64,000 nt of DNA, taken from positions 1-64,000 of the forward strand of contig MHBH01000068.1 in the NCBI GenBank assembly GCA_001804805.1. Reading direction: 5' to 3'. This document shows, one piece after another, positions 1 to 9,149 of the stretch (positions are counted from its first letter, which is position 1; every line of letters starts with the position of its first letter). The position numbers were made by a program, and so were the translations under genes. The DNA comes from Lentisphaerae bacterium GWF2_49_21. Lineage in GTDB: Bacteria; Verrucomicrobiota; Lentisphaeria; Victivallales; GWF2-50-93. Below the pieces are notes generated by a model. It made no database searches and was not told where the DNA came from. It saw nothing but the letters and a program-made list of their open reading frames with translations.

Positions 1-92
1 CCTTTGAGGGCCGGGAGCAGCAGCGCAAGGAGAATTGCTATGATCGCAATAACAAGAAGCAACTCTATCAAGGTGAACTTATTCGTTTTCAT
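1..92 (-). CDS. Prepilin-type N-terminal domain protein (5' part only, runs off window)
   Basis: The first 30 codons of a type IV pilin/pseudopilin-like protein are visible, beginning [20 protein letters not shown]. This is the prepilin peptidase recognition motif followed by the hydrophobic assembly helix. A strong ribosome site (AGGAGG) lies about 7 bases before the ATG. The upstream DNA is an inverted copy of the upstream DNA of the pilin gene at 13829. From codon 8 on, however, the coding sequence is identical to the other pilin gene at 14611, so this copy is a hybrid of two paralogues. The remainder lies outside the window, so its length and integrity are unknown. Confidence 0.8.
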   Translation of the reverse strand, partial: MKTNKFTLIELLLVIAIIAILLALLLPALK

Positions 93-371
93 CTTTAAAT
101 TCCTCCTTATTTAAGCTATATTGCGATAGAAAAGCTCCTGCAAGATGCTGGAACGTAATATTATTGACAATTGCCTTACGCCTTATATTGTATACTATGC
201 TGACAGTCCTGACAAGAGGTTTGAATTTGATATTATTTAACATGTTGTGACATGCGATTCTATGGCTGCCTCATTTTATAACGTTCAGTCCTACGGCATT
301 ATTGCCAAGGCTCAGCACCATCTCCTGCGAGAGTTGATCCTTCTTGTCACTTCTTGTATTTCATATACCAG
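75..371 (-). repeat. Left arm of ~300-bp inverted repeat (partner 13550-13849)
   Basis: Read on the minus strand, this stretch matches 13550-13849 on the plus strand at roughly 95 percent (about 14 differences counted by eye). The shared unit runs from the last codons of a broken IS5-type transposase (ending in a WYMKYKK-like tail), through a non-coding leader, the AAGGAGGAATTTAAAG ribosome site and the first seven codons of a pilin gene. Identity to that partner stops abruptly at 371/372 and at the FTL codons. The two arms bound about 13.2 kb of saccharolytic genes. Confidence 0.9.
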
Positions 372-372
372 G

Positions 373-896
373 TGGCGTTCGAGTCATTGGAGGTGCTCCC
401 GTTGCAGTCGGCGTTCACTCAATTATTAGGTCCACGTAAACGCAAAGATGTCTGGGGGTTTTGCGCCGCTCAGGAATACACCCTTATCTCTCCGGAATTC
501 CATGACGAATTCCTTTTTCAGTACCAGTTACCGATTTTTGAGCATTTTGGACTGACCCATTACGGTTGCTGCGAAGACTTAGGTCGAAAGATTGATATGC
601 TGCGGAAACTCAAGAACCTGCGCAGCATCGCCGTTACGCCCGTAGCGGATGTGCGCAAGTGTGCCGAACAGATTGGCGCGGACTACGCCATTTCCTGGCG
701 CCCTAATCCGACAGATATGGTTTGCTGCGGCTACAATGAAGACCTGGTCCGACGCATCATCACTGACGGCCTGGATGCCTGTCGCGGTTGTTTTCCGCAC
801 ATCCATTTGAAGGATGTTGAAACCGTCGAAGGCGATGTCACCCGCCTGACCCGCTGGGTCAAACTTGTGCGCGAAACTACAGCAAGATGTCAATGA
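373..896 (+). pseudogene. C-terminal fragment of a uroporphyrinogen-decarboxylase-family (corrinoid methyltransferase-like) protein
   Basis: The frame ending at the TGA of 894-896 reads WGFCAAQEYTLISPEF, later FGLTHYGCCEDLGRKID, ADYAISWRPNP and HIHLKDVETVEGD. These resemble the C-terminal half of UroD-superfamily proteins of the type often linked to corrinoid methyl transfer. The N-terminal half is missing, because the frame begins at the end of the inverted-repeat arm (position 372), with no plausible start or ribosome site of its own. I read it as a gene truncated by the rearrangement that placed the pilin/IS segment next to it. An intact relative of the same superfamily is at 57701-58774. 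Function is inferred from family resemblance only. Confidence 0.65.
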
Positions 897-986
897 TATA
901 ATTATATTATCCTTATGCGCAATAGACCCAGCCATCAATATCCAAAGTTGTTCCGGTGATGCTCCTTCTGAGTTCTTCTTCATGAA

Positions 987-1286
987 CGGCAATGACTCCC
1001 GAGTCCAGACGAAGAGGCAGAAACTAGACGGGCGCTTGTGGACAAGTGTCCGGATCAGCTGAAATTGCCATTTGCGCTATGGAAGCGCAATGCGGTGAGG
1101 GAATTCATAAGACAGAGATTTAATGTGAAAATGAGTCTCCAGACGGTGAGTGATTACTTGAAACTATGGGGATTCACTCCCAAAAAGGCAATCCGCCGCG
1201 CCTATGAGCACAATGAGAAAAGAGTCAGGGAATGGGTGAAATACAAAGCGGCAATGGAAGTCTCCGAAGAAGCATGCAGTCAATAA
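987..1286 (+). pseudogene. IS630-family transposase fragment
   Basis: The frame reads DEEAETRRALVDKCPDQLKL, then FALWKRNAVREFI and YLKLWGFTPKKAIRRAYEHN. This is the winged-helix region between the DNA-binding and DDE domains of IS630-type transposases. A stop lies just upstream (about 984-986), and the DDE catalytic domain is absent after the TAA at 1286, so only about 100 residues of a roughly 340-residue protein remain. No terminal inverted repeats were recognised. It is one of several IS scars around this block. Confidence 0.75.
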
Positions 1287-1331
1287 TGTTCATGCCCTCC
1301 CTTTCAAATGCCAGGAAAGCGGCGAAAAGCA

Positions 1332-1377
1332 TCGCATGTCACAATATGTTAAATAATATCAAATCTAACCCTCTTGT
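1332..1377 (+). promoter_or_regulatory. Conserved upstream element of pilin genes (class A)
   Basis: The stretch beginning TCGCATGTCACAATATGTTA and continuing AATAATATCAAAT recurs almost unchanged upstream of the pilin genes at 1410, 13829 (positions 13664-13710) and, inverted, before the partial pilin at 92 (about 206-255). At 1410 it survives although the flanking DNA differs, which suggests either a functional promoter/operator or the edge of a repeated unit. A role in transcription is inference. Confidence 0.4.
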
Positions 1378-1409
1378 AGGAAGTTTCATATTGCAATAAA
1401 TTAAGAGTC

Positions 1410-2120
1410 ATGAAGAATTTGACACTTATTGAACTGCCTGCAGTGAGTTGGGTAAAGGCCAGAGCCTTTACCCTTATCGAACTCCTGGTGGTAATTGCCA
1501 TTATTTCGATCCTTGCAGCCCTGCTTCTTCCCGCACTAAGCGCGGCAAAGGAGCAGGCAAAGATCATCAGCTGCATAAACAACCTGAAGCAGATATATAC
1601 TGCAACGATTAACTATACCACCGACTATGAGGATCGTATCATGTATATTGGAGATCCTCCATCAGGAGACAATTACATGAGGAGTTTCTACCCGTATATG
1701 TCCAGCGAATCGCAATCGGCAACCAAATATATTCCTTCCCTGAACTGTCCGGCAAGCAAGCAAAACCCCGAAGCCAATAGGCTGTATTCGACATACGGGC
1801 TCAACCAGCTCTTCGGCGGTTATTCGGGTGCCGGCGGAAAAGATTACTGCAAATACACCCAGCTTACAAGGCCTTCCGTCACACCGTTGTTCGGGGACAA
1901 GGCGGGTGGATCTGGCGGCACGTCGACCTACAGCGGGGATATAACGAACACTAGCAGGGTTCCCTACATATTCCGCCACGGGAGCGCAAGCTCATATGAG
2001 CGGATGAAGGCGAATTATCTTTTCTGCGACGGGCATGCGGACACATATTCATATTCTGCGGCCTTCACTGGAACATATCCTTTGACGGTCTACAGCACCT
2101 GGGCTCCGAGAGGTAACTAG
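1410..2120 (+). CDS. Prepilin-type (pseudopilin, H-X-DGH) protein with tandem processing motifs
   Basis: This is a 236-residue pilin-like protein. After [12 protein letters not shown] comes a second and better motif, [20 protein letters not shown], giving the prepilin peptidase site and hydrophobic helix twice in a row. The globular part carries [16 protein letters not shown] and a C-terminal [21 protein letters not shown], the H-X(n)-DGH hallmark of the very large pseudopilin families of Lentisphaerota and Planctomycetota. The ATG has only a weak purine stretch in front (TTAAGAG). It is about 70 percent alike by eye to the protein at 22353. It precedes the LamG/GH2 genes in the same direction, so a surface role beside those enzymes is plausible but unproven. 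Confidence 0.85.
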   Translation: MKNLTLIELPAVSWVKARAFTLIELLVVIAIISILAALLLPALSAAKEQAKIISCINNLKQIYTATINYTTDYEDRIMYIGDPPSGDNYMRSFYPYMSSESQSATKYIPSLNCPASKQNPEANRLYSTYGLNQLFGGYSGAGGKDYCKYTQLTRPSVTPLFGDKAGGSGGTSTYSGDITNTSRVPYIFRHGSASSYERMKANYLFCDGHADTYSYSAAFTGTYPLTVYSTWAPRGN

Positions 2121-2192
2121 CAAAGGTGTTTTCGGGGCTGGCTGTAGCAGGATTATTCGAGAATATTTGAAAAGATATAAGGAAAATGTGGC

Positions 2193-2218
2193 GGTCTAAG
2201 AAACCTTCACGAAATCAG
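2193..2218 (+). promoter_or_regulatory. Short leader motif shared with 9413-9438
   Basis: A 26-base stretch starting GGTCTAAGAAACCTTCAC lies before the LamG gene and matches 22 of 26 bases with 9413-9438 before the SGNH hydrolase gene. The distance to the start codon differs (28 versus 9 bases). It could be an operator or a remnant of duplication. Confidence 0.35.
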
Positions 2219-2246
2219 ATATTAATTAACAACAGGAGTGGAAAAA

Positions 2247-2978
2247 ATGAGAAAAACGGTAAAAATCGGTGCGATGTTTCTGGTGGCGGGAATGATTTCG
2301 GTTTCTGCCTTGGCGCAGGATCCATTGGCTAACGGTCTGACCTTTTACGCTCCTCTGGACGGTTCCGCAGATGCAACTCTGGCCGTTGGGAGCAAGACTC
2401 CGGCCGTGAACAAGGAAACCAAGTTTGTGGAAGGCAAGTTCGGCCAGGGAGTCGAATTGAAGGACAAGGCCCAGCTCTACTATTCAGGAGACATGAATTT
2501 CAATATATCGGAAGGTACGGTTGCCTTCTGGGTCAAGCGCTATGAGAAGTGGAGCGGCGGCAAGAAGAGCTACATCCTCTTCAAGAGCGCGGTCGCCAAC
2601 TGGAACAAGAGCTCTCTATATCTTACGGTAACCGAGTGGGGGCAGCTGCGTGCATGGGTCTTTCCCGACGACGGCAAGCAGTCCATGATCATGAGCCCCA
2701 ACGGTATTCCCTACGTCGGCAACGAATGGTACCATATGGCGATGACCTACAAGGACGGCAGCGTCAAGATCTACGTCAATGGCGCTGAAATTTCCTACGG
2801 CGCGGAGAAGTCTGATCCTATGATAGTCATGCCGACAGGAATCCCCAAGCACATTCAGTTTGGATGCGACTATGACGGTGCGAAATTGAACGGAGTCATG
2901 GATGAGCTCCGCATTTACAAGCGCGTGCTCTCAGCCGATGAAATCAAGAAGCTCTATGAGTTCGTTCCTGGAAAATAA
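2247..2978 (+). CDS. Secreted LamG-like (concanavalin A-like lectin/glucanase fold) protein
   Basis: This is a 243-residue protein with an N-terminal signal peptide (MRKTVKIGAMFLVAGMISVS, cleavage after ALA-Q). It is followed by a single LamG/laminin-G-like jelly-roll domain from about residue 30 to the end. Typical features are LTFYAPLDGSADAT near the start, FWVKRYEKWSGG, EWYHMAMTYKDGSVKIYVNG and the closing MDELRIYKRVLSADEIKKLY. I chose the ATG at 2247 because AGGAG lies 8 bases before it; a GTG at 2238 overlaps that site. It probably binds polysaccharide outside the cytoplasm. It sits 40 bases before the large GH2-like gene and is probably cotranscribed with it. Confidence 0.85.
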   Translation: MRKTVKIGAMFLVAGMISVSALAQDPLANGLTFYAPLDGSADATLAVGSKTPAVNKETKFVEGKFGQGVELKDKAQLYYSGDMNFNISEGTVAFWVKRYEKWSGGKKSYILFKSAVANWNKSSLYLTVTEWGQLRAWVFPDDGKQSMIMSPNGIPYVGNEWYHMAMTYKDGSVKIYVNGAEISYGAEKSDPMIVMPTGIPKHIQFGCDYDGAKLNGVMDELRIYKRVLSADEIKKLYEFVPGK

Positions 2979-3018
2979 TCAGTCGTTGCCAAATTGAGCA
3001 AGGACATGGAGGAAAAGC

Positions 3019-6000
3019 ATGAAGTCGCTTTTGCACAAATTTGGATTTATTGCGTTATTTGGCTGCTCGGCGCTTGCCGGTGAAGCCGCTGATGAAACTT
3101 ATGAATTTTCATCGGCCTACAAGCCCGACCTGTCATCAAATTTCAAAAAGGGAAACGCCTTCAGGAGCGAAATCAGCCTCAATGGTGTCTGGAAAATTTC
3201 CCTTCAGGACAAGATCGGCGACGCGGCTCCTGCTGACCAGTCAGCCTACGGTTATGTGTTAGTGCCATCCGCCTGGACATATCCTTCGGAATTTCCAATA
3301 ACTGGAACTCCAGATTTTAAACTTGGGAAGTGGAGCGAAGACTGCCGGTGGAAGGGCAAGCCGATGAAGGACTATCCTTGCGCCTGGTACACTCGCAAAT
3401 TCAATACGCCGCAGGACTTGGACGGACGGAAGATCTTCCTCAAGCTCGACCGCATCACCATGAGCGGTTCAATCTTTCTCAATGGGCAGAGCCTTGGCGA
3501 GCAAAACGAGCGTGAGGACTGTGAGTATGATGTAAGCGCACTTCTCAGGAAGGATGGTGTTGCCAACGAGCTTGCGGTTCGCGTTTCGGCGATTCTTAAC
3601 GAGGAGGTGAAGAGTTACCTTGGCGGCGACAACACGGTGATGACAAAGATTGTGGCATCGCTTCGTGGTATCACGGGGGATGTCTGGCTCATCTCGCGTC
3701 CGGCAGGACCGTTTGTCTCCGATGTCTTTGTGACGAGTTCCGTCAGGAAGAAGGAGATCAGGTTCGACATTGAGCTCAGCAACGATGCCAAGTCCGCAGG
3801 CAAGTGCTCTCTGCTCGCCGAGGTCTTTGAGAAGGGTGGCTCGTCTCCTGTTGCGCGCTTTGAGCAGAAGAACGTGAAGCTTGACGGAAGCACCCTCCAA
3901 AAGGTTTCCTTTGGCGGTGCTTGGACGAATCCGGTTCTCTGGGACACTGACAATCCGCATCTCTATGAGGTCAAAGTCTCGTTGCTGGCTGACGGCAAGA
4001 AGATTGACGAACAGCTACCCGAGCCCTTCGGCTTCAGGGAAGTATGGTTGGACGGCCACGACATCATTATGAACGGCAAGCCCGTTCACCTTTTTAGCTT
4101 CCATACGGCGGCGCACGATGCGTTTGTCAACGCCGCGAGGAAAAACGTCGAGCGCGAGATCGCCATCATGCGTTCGGTGGGCTTTAATTCCATTCAGTTA
4201 GGCAGCGAGGGTACTTTCACCAAGGGGCGCAGTGCCCAGTATTACGGAGACATTTTTGATATTGCGGATACGCAGGGCCTCCCTGTCATCATGCCGGTTG
4301 CGCCGGTCTACGCCTATGAGTGGCAGACCGAGGCCGGAAAGAAGAAGTGGCAGTCGGTCAATCTCAACCTTATTCGCAAGTACCGCAATCATCCATCACT
4401 TATATGCTATTCGCTCAATTTCAACTATCTCGGCTACGCTGGCGACCTGAATCCGCGCTACTGGGGCACAAACTACATGCCGCCGGACAACATAGGTGAC
4501 CTTGGCCGCAAGCGGAAGGAAGCCGGAGAAAGCGAGCAGTTTGTGCGCGGTAGCGATCCTAGCAGGTTGGTCTACCACCACGCCAGTGGCAATTTCGGTT
4601 CTTTCATCACATCCAATTTCTACACAGGGTGGCCGCCTATTCAGGAGCTTGAAGATTTTCTTTCGCTATGGAACGAGAAGGGCGTGAAGCCGTTCATCCC
4701 CGTTGAAATAGCTCTTCCGGTATACTGTCTGGACCTCAACAGGGCACGGCTAGGAAACTATGAGACGACGCGCTACTCGGAAATGCTCGAGGCCGAGTAC
4801 CTGGCGCCGTTCCTTGGGCCGTCAGCCTTCAGGATGCAGACGGACGGCTACCTCGACATCCTGTCGAGAGGAGCCACGGCTGAAAAGATTGCAGGCGCTG
4901 ACAAGTACGATGTCAACCAGAGCTATACTTGGGGCTACAATCTCAGCTTGCACGAGCCGGTCGAATCAGGCATCGTTGCTCTGCGTCCACGCTTCTTTCA
5001 ATCTTGGCGGACTTATGGCATGAATGGATTCTCACCAAACAACGCACTCGACATGGAGATAACCGGACGGACTTTCGAGCCGTGGCAGGGCGCCGTAGCC
5101 ACCTACACATACGACGACTATACTGTTCAAGGGCCCAAACCGCTCTGCAGCCATGTGCCGCTTGAACAGGACAAGAAACTGACAAAGGCCGGCCAGGCGT
5201 TTGTCGTAGGGCTTAAACCGGTGCTGGCCTATTTTGGAGGCAGCTCCAAGGATGGCTTCTCGTCAAAGGATCACGCATGGTTCGCCGGTGACAGCATCGA
5301 GAAGCAGATCGTCGTGGTGAACGATCTGCGCAGGGATCTTGATCTTGCCGTAAAGTGGAGCATGATCAGTAATGCTGATGGTGCTGCGCTTGCATCTGGT
5401 GAGGAGAAAATGACTGTTGCGGCTGGGCGCTCAGGCTTTAGGAACATAAAGATTGTCGCGCCTGAACTGAAGGAAAAAAGCTCCTTCACTCTGAAGATGG
5501 AAATTGCGGGGCTTTCCTCCAAGGACGCGGTGCCTCAAAACTTCAAGTTGCAGGTATTTCCCAAGGCAGGCAAGCCTTCTGTGGCGAGCGTCGCTCTTTT
5601 CGACCCCGCAGGAGAAACTGCCGCGATGCTAGGTAAGATGGGAGTCAAGGCTGTTAGTATCGACGCCAAATCCGACCTGAGTAATGCAAAACTCATTGTC
5701 ATCGGACGTGATGCTCTCGCTAAAGAAAAACTGCCGGTGAACGTTCTGAAGGCCGTCTGCGAACAGGGTGCGACAGCGCTCTTCTTCGAGCAGCGCGACT
5801 TGGGGATCTTTGGCCTGCGCATGCATCAACGCGGCGTCAGGACAGTCTTCCCTCTTGATGTAAAGGCACCCGTCTTTGCAGGTCTGGGTCAGGAGGATCT
5901 TTGTGACTGGCGCGGCGACGTGAGCCTTTCGGCGCCCTATTCCACGCCACAGAGCGATTCTCCCGACAGCTACCCCGAGGAAGCCTACAAGTGGGGCAAC

Positions 6001-7344
6001 CGCGGAGTTGTCTGCTCGTTCATGATCGAGAAGCCTCACGTTGGTGCTGCCCGGCCCCTGGCCGAATGCGAGTTCGACCTCAACTTTACACCACTGCTTG
6101 AGGTGAAGGACGGCAAAGGCCGCCTCATCTTCTGCCAGATGGAAGTCACCAATCGCTACGGTCTGGATCCGGCTGCGACAAGACTTGCCAACAACCTCAT
6201 GACCTTTGCCGCCTCCTCAGTTTCTCAGCCCCCTGCAAAAATAGAATGCGGATCTGACATGAAGGACTACTCGGACTTTGTCAATGCGGTGAGGGGGCAG
6301 GATGGCGGAACGAAGATAATCGTACGGCGTGGCGCAGCTCTCAAAGACAACGAAAAGGCCGAACTGCGCAGGATAGCAGAGGACGGTGGAACCGTAGTGC
6401 TCGTCAGTCAGGAGCTCATGAAGGATCTCTCGTGGTTGCCGTCGTCAGTCAAAACCAAAAACGTTAACTACTACCGCGCCGAGCCCAGGGGCGCAAGTCC
6501 GCTGATGGCCGGAGTGAGCGTGTCCGACCTCTTTCTTAAGGACAAGCGCAAGGATCTGCTTGTCGAGGAAGGCTCCGGCGTGAACCTGCTGAGCGATCCT
6601 GGAATCATCGCCGAAGTTCCAGCAGGCAAGGGCAGGTTCATTCTCTTCGCTATTGACCCGCTGAGCTACAAAAATTCCAAGATCAGCCCGGAGCGGATGG
6701 ACCGCATTTACAGCAAGCTCACGAGGACTCTTTCCACAATAATCGCCAATCTCGGCGGTAGCTTCAAGCCGCTCTCGGAGCGCTACCTGTCAGGCGCGGA
6801 GGCTGGGAATATACCGCTTCCTCCCGAATGGCGCTTCTCCATAGATCCAGAAAATACCGGCTTGAAAAAGCAGTGGCAGAGCACCGCCTTTGACGATTCC
6901 TCGTGGCGCATGCTCAAGCTAGGCGCCTGGGAAAATCAAGGTGTAAACGACCCCAATCCCAACTATTCCGACGCCAAAAGGCCCTATGATGGTTTTGCAT
7001 GGTACCGCTGCATGGTCAAGATTCCTGAAAGCTACAAGGGCAAGGAGCTCTACCTCTTCCTGGGTCCTGTCGACGACATGGACACCACCTACTTCAATGG
7101 AGAAAAGATTGGCAGCATCGGACAGGAAAACAAGGAGTACTGGGCCGCGATCCGCGACTACCCGATTCCTGCAAAGCTCATCAAGTATGGAGCTGAAAAC
7201 GTGATAGCTGTCCGTGTGCTCGATATCCGGGGAGATGGAGGTCTTATGGGCAAGGAACAGCAGATCAGGGTCGGGAATAAAAAGACCTATCCCTATTTCA
7301 ACGAGAAGCCACCATTCAACCCATATAAACTGACCCGATGGTAA
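3019..7344 (+). CDS. Large secreted glycoside hydrolase family 2-like protein, probable altered catalytic site
   Basis: This is a 1441-residue protein with a signal peptide (cleavage near ALAGEAADE). A GH2-type sugar-binding jelly roll spans about 40-215 (AWYTRKFNTP, GSIFLNGQSLGEQNE). A beta-sandwich spans about 225-340 (FGFREVWLDG) and a TIM barrel about 345-680. A gatase-like/trimerisation part spans about 860-1230, and a second jelly roll about 1270-1430 (GFAWYRCMVKIPESYKGKEL). At the usual acid/base position after RNHPSL the sequence reads YSLNFNYLG instead of the canonical W-S-L-G-N-E. A candidate nucleophile Glu remains in PFIPVEIALP (about 565). It may therefore be a non-canonical or inactive relative. 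The paralogue at 23840 keeps the Asn-Glu pair. AGGAAAAGC ribosome site before the ATG. Confidence 0.85.
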   Translation: MKSLLHKFGFIALFGCSALAGEAADETYEFSSAYKPDLSSNFKKGNAFRSEISLNGVWKISLQDKIGDAAPADQSAYGYVLVPSAWTYPSEFPITGTPDFKLGKWSEDCRWKGKPMKDYPCAWYTRKFNTPQDLDGRKIFLKLDRITMSGSIFLNGQSLGEQNEREDCEYDVSALLRKDGVANELAVRVSAILNEEVKSYLGGDNTVMTKIVASLRGITGDVWLISRPAGPFVSDVFVTSSVRKKEIRFDIELSNDAKSAGKCSLLAEVFEKGGSSPVARFEQKNVKLDGSTLQKVSFGGAWTNPVLWDTDNPHLYEVKVSLLADGKKIDEQLPEPFGFREVWLDGHDIIMNGKPVHLFSFHTAAHDAFVNAARKNVEREIAIMRSVGFNSIQLGSEGTFTKGRSAQYYGDIFDIADTQGLPVIMPVAPVYAYEWQTEAGKKKWQSVNLNLIRKYRNHPSLICYSLNFNYLGYAGDLNPRYWGTNYMPPDNIGDLGRKRKEAGESEQFVRGSDPSRLVYHHASGNFGSFITSNFYTGWPPIQELEDFLSLWNEKGVKPFIPVEIALPVYCLDLNRARLGNYETTRYSEMLEAEYLAPFLGPSAFRMQTDGYLDILSRGATAEKIAGADKYDVNQSYTWGYNLSLHEPVESGIVALRPRFFQSWRTYGMNGFSPNNALDMEITGRTFEPWQGAVATYTYDDYTVQGPKPLCSHVPLEQDKKLTKAGQAFVVGLKPVLAYFGGSSKDGFSSKDHAWFAGDSIEKQIVVVNDLRRDLDLAVKWSMISNADGAALASGEEKMTVAAGRSGFRNIKIVAPELKEKSSFTLKMEIAGLSSKDAVPQNFKLQVFPKAGKPSVASVALFDPAGETAAMLGKMGVKAVSIDAKSDLSNAKLIVIGRDALAKEKLPVNVLKAVCEQGATALFFEQRDLGIFGLRMHQRGVRTVFPLDVKAPVFAGLGQEDLCDWRGDVSLSAPYSTPQSDSPDSYPEEAYKWGNRGVVCSFMIEKPHVGAARPLAECEFDLNFTPLLEVKDGKGRLIFCQMEVTNRYGLDPAATRLANNLMTFAASSVSQPPAKIECGSDMKDYSDFVNAVRGQDGGTKIIVRRGAALKDNEKAELRRIAEDGGTVVLVSQELMKDLSWLPSSVKTKNVNYYRAEPRGASPLMAGVSVSDLFLKDKRKDLLVEEGSGVNLLSDPGIIAEVPAGKGRFILFAIDPLSYKNSKISPERMDRIYSKLTRTLSTIIANLGGSFKPLSERYLSGAEAGNIPLPPEWRFSIDPENTGLKKQWQSTAFDDSSWRMLKLGAWENQGVNDPNPNYSDAKRPYDGFAWYRCMVKIPESYKGKELYLFLGPVDDMDTTYFNGEKIGSIGQENKEYWAAIRDYPIPAKLIKYGAENVIAVRVLDIRGDGGLMGKEQQIRVGNKKTYPYFNEKPPFNPYKLTRW

Positions 7345-7397
7345 GGACAGTTTCAGTTCACTTTCTTTTAAAAGGATAAATATAAAGGATAAATATT

Positions 7398-9149
7398 ATG
7401 AGACATGTTTTTGCCCTGCGTATTCTCCCGCTTATTGCTTCCATTGCATACGCGGTGATCGTCCTGGCTATCGCCGGCTGCGATTCCCCGGCCTCTAGCC
7501 GCCCGCCGATTCCGGCAGCTGCTCCGGGCCAGGTCGCGCCGGCCCCGTCCGCCCCCGTCCCGGTCGCGACACCACCGCCGCATGCCGCCGGGCCCGTCGT
7601 ACCATCCTTTGAGGCATCCGTTAAGGTTGAGGCAAACGAGGTGTATTACACGCTGCCCAAGTATGTTTGGGGTATGAAATTTACGGGGTATGATAACGGA
7701 CGTGTAAATGACGAGAGCACTAAAAGCGCGGATGGGAAAACGTATTCAGAGTTGATTCTGGATCTAAAGATGGACTGGCTCAAAGCGGCGTATTATGCGC
7801 GTTTTGGTACGCCTGCTGAGCCCAGCATAGTAGCGCAGAACTGGAAAATACTGGCGGATAAGATCGTCGATGCGGGGGGCGCCTATTTCCCGGAAATACA
7901 TATTTTGCCCAAGGGCTTTCCCGGCTCAAAACTGCCGCCTGAGGACGTGAATAATATGGATGATGCTGTTGGGGGTGGGGGCGTTGAGAACGTCATGGCA
8001 TGGTTTGATCTGTTCGCGAAGGAGAAGGGCGTGGATAAGATTCGCGGGTACGAGCCCTATAATGAGCCGTGTACACGCACGGATATTTCGCCCTCCAAGC
8101 AGTATTGGTATTCTAAGAAGGATGGTCCTCATCCAGATCGTAAAGCTGCAGATTGGGCTACGGTTCACCAGCGTCAGATCGCGATTCCACTCATGGAGAA
8201 GTATCCTGACCTGACCGTCTGCGGCTCGGCGTTTTCCGCACCTGCGAGTTCATATGGCATAGCCGAACTCACTCGCTTCATTGAAGGTTATGAGGGTTGG
8301 CCATGGAAAGATAACAATACCAAGTATATGACCGCGCTCTCCATTCATAGCTATGGTTTTAGTGGTATTAAGATTAAGGGCATGCCTGCCGCGCCTGATG
8401 GGGGACAATCGTCAATCAATTCGTACTTCTTTCCAACGTATGATAATCCAGGTCGCAAATCAGGATACAGAGCGGCGGTCGACAAGATACGGACAGTCTT
8501 GGAAAAGAATGGCGGCGAGAATGTCAAACTCGCCAATACCGAATGGTGGGCTTTGGGCACCAAGCTCTTGGATCCGGCAGCCGGCTCGCGTTCGGCATTG
8601 GGCGACATCATCGGCACGGTTGTGCATTGCCAGAATGCCGATAAGTGGAAATTTGACAGCATTTCATTCCATGCCTCCAATGCCTCGCCGATGGCGAGCG
8701 ATTTAAGCACTTGGACCGGACCCGAGGACTGTATGGTTGGTATCGCTAACAATCAACTTTATCGCCCGGTTCGCTATTATGTGGCAAAGGATATTGTCGG
8801 AAAGTTCTTTAACAACTATAAGAAGCTGGTGCGCGTTCAGTCGACCAGCCCCATCGGGTCGCAGGGAATTGCCAATAATCCAATTGATAGTATTCAGGCA
8901 TGCGCTGGTTTAAGTGAAAAAGGCGATAAAATCGCAGTATTGATTATGAATGCGAACACTCAAGAAAAGGGAAATGTCACTGTCGCTTTTGACCGGGTTG
9001 CTTCCGGTACCGTGCAGGCAACGATACTCCCCGCAGCGCAGCCGATTGATACGCCATTGCCAGTTAAAATGATCGATGTCAAGAATAATCAGGTCTCGCT
9101 GACAATTGATCCGGCAGGTGCAGTTTTGCTTGAGGCATCATTACAGTAA
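7398..9149 (+). CDS. Lipoprotein glycosidase of clan GH-A
   Basis: This is a 583-residue protein with a lipoprotein signal peptide ending LAIAGC and a Pro/Ala-rich linker (about residues 35-65). It is followed by a TIM-barrel glycosidase. YEPYNEP near residue 220 gives the likely acid/base Glu, and LANTEWWALG near 380 the likely nucleophile Glu, the clan GH-A arrangement at ends of strands 4 and 7. The C-terminal 90 residues form a beta-sandwich (KIAVLIMNANTQEKGNVTVA). The family number cannot be fixed by eye; GH39-, GH51- or GH86-like are candidates. It is about 50 bases after the GH2-like gene and probably in the same transcript. It is predicted to be anchored in the outer membrane, facing polymer substrates. 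Confidence 0.8.
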   Translation: MRHVFALRILPLIASIAYAVIVLAIAGCDSPASSRPPIPAAAPGQVAPAPSAPVPVATPPPHAAGPVVPSFEASVKVEANEVYYTLPKYVWGMKFTGYDNGRVNDESTKSADGKTYSELILDLKMDWLKAAYYARFGTPAEPSIVAQNWKILADKIVDAGGAYFPEIHILPKGFPGSKLPPEDVNNMDDAVGGGGVENVMAWFDLFAKEKGVDKIRGYEPYNEPCTRTDISPSKQYWYSKKDGPHPDRKAADWATVHQRQIAIPLMEKYPDLTVCGSAFSAPASSYGIAELTRFIEGYEGWPWKDNNTKYMTALSIHSYGFSGIKIKGMPAAPDGGQSSINSYFFPTYDNPGRKSGYRAAVDKIRTVLEKNGGENVKLANTEWWALGTKLLDPAAGSRSALGDIIGTVVHCQNADKWKFDSISFHASNASPMASDLSTWTGPEDCMVGIANNQLYRPVRYYVAKDIVGKFFNNYKKLVRVQSTSPIGSQGIANNPIDSIQACAGLSEKGDKIAVLIMNANTQEKGNVTVAFDRVASGTVQATILPAAQPIDTPLPVKMIDVKNNQVSLTIDPAGAVLLEASLQ

